Positions 3,480-5,895 of a DNA stretch of 5,895 nt are shown one piece after another. This DNA comes from Clostridia bacterium (lineage in GTDB: Bacteria > Bacillota > Clostridia > DSM-8532). The DNA is taken from NCBI GenBank assembly GCA_026418215.1, contig JAOABT010000408.1:1-5895 (forward strand), written 5' to 3'. Below the pieces are notes generated by a model that was not told the origin of the DNA, ran no database searches, and saw only the letters and a list, made by a program, of their open reading frames with translations. Position numbers and translations under genes: made by a program. Within the stretch, counting starts at the first letter, position 1, and every line of letters starts with the position of its first letter.

Positions 3480-5895
3480 ATGAAGGAAACAGTGTTTTTT
3501 CCCCTTTCAACCCCGCAATTGTCTATTTGGCTTACAGAGAAAATGTATCCCGATACTAGCATTTCAAATATTGCAGGTACTCTTCGTGTTAGACAAAAAA
3601 TTGATCTTAACTTATTCGAGCAGGCCATTAATCTCTTTATAAAAAGCAGTGATGGCATACGCCTCAGAATCAGCCTTGATGAAAACGGGAACCCCTGTCA
3701 GTATGTTGCACCCTTTATCTACCAACAAATAGGTATTGAGGACTTTTCAGCTGAGGCGGACCCTATCAAAAAAATGTATGAATGGGATAGCCAACAGAGC
3801 TTAAAACCTCTAAAGCTGTTGGACAGCGATTTGTTTTACTTTCGCTTTATCAAGCTGAGTGATGAAGACTTTGGCGCTTATATGAAGCTCCACCATATCA
3901 TAGCCGACGCATGGTCCATCGGGGTGATTATCACCCGAACCGTGCAGTACTATCAGGCGCTTGCCAGTGGACAAGCCAACGAGGGGATTGAGGCCATTGA
4001 ACCCTCCTATATCACATACATAGAGAATGAAAAGGAGTATAAGGCATCAGGCCGCTTTCTTAAGGACAAGGCCTATTGGGAGGAGCTTTATGCCGCATCC
4101 TTCGAGGCAACAGTTCTAAAGACAAGAACAGCGGCAGCGGTGAATCCTAAAGCCAAGCGAAAAACCTTTATTCTACCCAAGAAGTTTATTGCCAAGCTAA
4201 GAGCCTACTGTACCGAGAAAAAAACCTCGCCGTACCCGTTGTTTATGGCTGCTTTAGGCATGACTATCAACCGGGTGACCGAGAAGGAAGACCTTGTTCT
4301 GGGCACGCCCATTCTGAATAGGTCAAACCAACTGGAAAGAAATACCTTCGGCATGTTCGTCAGTACCATTCCGTTGAGAATGACAGTAAAGGGTGAGGTC
4401 TGCTTTTCCGATCTTGTTCAGGAAACGATCAATGTCTGCTCAAAGGCCCTGCGGCATCAGCGCTATCCCTTTGACGCTCTTTTAAAGGAGATAAGGGAAA
4501 GGCACCATTCAACCGACAAACTGTTTGATATCGTGTTATCTTACCAGAACACCAAATATATCTGTGAATCGGGAATGGAATATTCAACAAGATGGCATTT
4601 CAACGGCTTCCAGCCCAATTCTCTAACCATTCATATCAATGACAGGGACGACGATGGGGTGCTGATTCTCGATTACGATTATCACGCAGACATGTATTAC
4701 GATAAAGAAATCGAATTTCTTCACCAGCATCTTTTAAGCCTGTTCTGGCATGCGCTGGATGCGCCTGATAAGCAGATTTGCAGGCTTGATATGCTTCCCG
4801 AGCATGAAAAACGGCGCATTCTCTATGAATTCAATGATACATATGCCGATTACCCCCGGCAGAAGACGCTTCATCAGCTTTTTGAGGAGCAGGCGGAGCG
4901 TACACCGGACAAGGCGGCTATTGTCTTTGACGGGCGCTCTATGACTTACAGGGAGTTGAATGAAAGAGCTGGTTCATTGGCTTGTCATCTAAGAGCCAAG
5001 GGAATTAAGGCAGACTCCGTCGTAGGCGTTAAAGCTTCACGGTCCTTTGAAATGATTATAGGCATTCTAGCTGCTTTGAAAGCGGGTGGGGCCTACCTTT
5101 ACCTTGACGCTGCCCTCCCCGAGGATAGGGTTCAATTCATGCTCTCTGACTGCAAGGCCGCCATGATTCTCACTGATAAGACATTGTCTCAGGACTACAC
5201 AGAACACTATGAGGTGATCAATCTTAGTAATAGCAGCCTATGTGCGGATCCTTCTAATGCGGTTTATAACCTCACTCACCATAGCGTTTGCGAGAATCAA
5301 AAGGTGTTAGAAGGTGTCATTAACAAGGCCGTTGATGGCATTGGTAATAACCTGGATGAGGAGCAAAACACGCTACGAACAGATTCTATTAACCAAAGAA
5401 ATGAATTGATACAAAGACCTGGAAGCAAGCCCAATGATCTGGCGTACATTATCTATACCTCCGGCTCAACCGGTACACCCAAGGGGGTCATGGTAGAGCA
5501 CCGATCTGCAGTTAATTTTATGTTTGCCACCAGGGAGCTCATGGGCCTGTCACAATGTGAAACAGCCGTCTCATTGGCTACTGCGGCCTTTGATATATTT
5601 GTTTTTGAGCTTTTTTCAAGCCTCACCTGCGGATGTACGCTTTTTCTCACGGGTGATGCTGAGAGAAAGAACGTAGAGAAGCTTTATGACCTATTCAAAA
5701 ATCATCCTATTGATATCGTTCACGGTACGCCATCCTTCCTGCACTCGCTTCTAAATGCCCACGAGGATATGTTTGAGAAGGTTAAGATTTTTATTATAGG
5801 AGGGGAGCAGTTTTCGCAGGGCTTCTTAAATGAGCTCAAGCATAAAACCAGAGCGCGGATATTCAATGGCTACGGCCCTACGGAGTGTACGGTTG
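3480..5895 (+). CDS. Nonribosomal peptide synthetase, N-terminal part: condensation domain then adenylation domain (3' end outside window)
   Basis: The frame is open from the ATG at 3480 to the right edge, giving 805 residues of a much larger multidomain enzyme that builds a peptide by thiotemplate assembly. The condensation domain spans about residues 6-437: C1-like PLSTPQ at 8-13, catalytic motif HHIIADA at 138-144 (second His H139; the usual final Gly of HHxxxDG is Ala144), LGTPILNR at 274-281, FGMFVSTIPLR at 290-300, HQRYPFDALLKEI from 326 and LFDIVLSYQN at 348-357. The usual C-A linker follows (LHQLFEEQAERTPDKAAIVF region). The adenylation domain starts near 460 and has A1 MTYREL (488-493), A2 LKAGGAYLYLD (533-543), the ATP-binding loop A3 YTSGSTGTPKG (659-669), A4 at FD (704-705) and A5 NGYGPTE (796-802). 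Eight readable specificity positions (GrsA numbering 235-330) give D-I-F-H-I-G-G-V. An extra stretch of about 49 residues lies between A2 and A3. No stop or frameshift was found. The downstream A motifs, carrier domain and any further modules are cut off. Product unknown. Confidence 0.95.
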   Translation, partial: MKETVFFPLSTPQLSIWLTEKMYPDTSISNIAGTLRVRQKIDLNLFEQAINLFIKSSDGIRLRISLDENGNPCQYVAPFIYQQIGIEDFSAEADPIKKMYEWDSQQSLKPLKLLDSDLFYFRFIKLSDEDFGAYMKLHHIIADAWSIGVIITRTVQYYQALASGQANEGIEAIEPSYITYIENEKEYKASGRFLKDKAYWEELYAASFEATVLKTRTAAAVNPKAKRKTFILPKKFIAKLRAYCTEKKTSPYPLFMAALGMTINRVTEKEDLVLGTPILNRSNQLERNTFGMFVSTIPLRMTVKGEVCFSDLVQETINVCSKALRHQRYPFDALLKEIRERHHSTDKLFDIVLSYQNTKYICESGMEYSTRWHFNGFQPNSLTIHINDRDDDGVLILDYDYHADMYYDKEIEFLHQHLLSLFWHALDAPDKQICRLDMLPEHEKRRILYEFNDTYADYPRQKTLHQLFEEQAERTPDKAAIVFDGRSMTYRELNERAGSLACHLRAKGIKADSVVGVKASRSFEMIIGILAALKAGGAYLYLDAALPEDRVQFMLSDCKAAMILTDKTLSQDYTEHYEVINLSNSSLCADPSNAVYNLTHHSVCENQKVLEGVINKAVDGIGNNLDEEQNTLRTDSINQRNELIQRPGSKPNDLAYIIYTSGSTGTPKGVMVEHRSAVNFMFATRELMGLSQCETAVSLATAAFDIFVFELFSSLTCGCTLFLTGDAERKNVEKLYDLFKNHPIDIVHGTPSFLHSLLNAHEDMFEKVKIFIIGGEQFSQGFLNELKHKTRARIFNGYGPTECTV
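5268..5414 (+). other. Extra ~49-residue segment inside the NRPS adenylation domain, between A2 and A3
   Basis: Residues about 597-645 are hydrophilic, rich in Asn, Gln, Glu and Asp, with no family I recognise. In GrsA-like adenylation domains only about 40 residues separate the end of the A2 region from the DLAY of A3; here there are about 87. The reading frame is kept and both flanking motifs are intact, so this reads as a loop extension and not damage. It is far too short to be an embedded methyltransferase, which is known at the A2-A3 position in some interrupted adenylation domains. Exact borders are approximate. Confidence 0.5.

Noticed and set aside
3280..3483. Plus-strand open frames across the divergent region (3173-3406 and 3280-3483)
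   Set aside because: They overlap the regulator gene antisense and run through its promoter; the peptides look random and lack a good ribosome binding site. The NRPS ribosome binding site lies inside the second one but serves the ATG at 3480.
3425..3658. Minus-strand open frame over the NRPS start, and similar shadows at 4750-4944 (plus) and 5453-5650 (minus)
   Set aside because: All overlap the NRPS frame, which carries recognisable domain motifs throughout.
1..5895. Search for tRNA, rRNA, riboswitch, CRISPR, insertion sequence or attachment site
   Set aside because: Nothing convincing was seen by eye; nearly all the window is coding, and the two gaps are fully described as promoter regions.

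Overview
The window looks like part of a Bacillota (Firmicutes) chromosome, probably a clostridial or Paenibacillus-like lineage. The reasons are a BceRS/BceAB-type peptide-antibiotic sensing and transport module, a module-type NRPS with Firmicute-style motif spellings, purine-rich Shine-Dalgarno sites and a mid-range base composition (judged by eye, not counted). No gene here fixes the species.

Layout. Positions 1-3324 hold four minus-strand genes, read from right to left: an OmpR/PhoB-type response regulator (2650-3324), an intramembrane-sensing histidine kinase (1625-2653, ATGA overlap with the regulator), an ABC ATPase (762-1526) and the N-terminal 258 residues of an FtsX/BceB-type permease (775 down to the left edge, overlapping the ATPase by 14 nt). 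A 98-bp gap (1527-1624) separates kinase from ATPase. It holds a perfect palindrome, ATGTCA-GGG-TGACAT, two bases upstream of a plausible -35/-10 pair, which is the layout expected for a regulator-activated promoter of the transporter. A second, imperfect copy lies 37 bp further upstream, in the end of the kinase gene. Positions 3325-3479 are a divergent intergenic region with an extended -10 promoter for the regulator and a clear ribosome binding site for the rightward gene. Positions 3480-5895 (plus strand) hold the first 805 residues of a nonribosomal peptide synthetase: a condensation domain followed by most of the N-terminal part of an adenylation domain, cut by the right edge just after the A5 motif.

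How they may work together. In known Bce-type modules the transporter itself senses peptide-antibiotic flux and signals to the kinase, which has almost no extracellular domain; the kinase phosphorylates the regulator, which switches on the transporter operon. Placed head-to-head with an NRPS, the module most simply reads as self-protection (or export/sensing) for the peptide the NRPS makes, as in the bacitracin locus, though chance adjacency cannot be excluded from this window. The main points for a second look are the operator-like repeats, the partial adenylation specificity code (D-I-F-H-I-G-G-V), an extra stretch of about 49 residues between A2 and A3, and the NRPS beginning directly with a condensation domain. 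No RNA genes, insertion sequences, CRISPR arrays or convincing terminators were seen.
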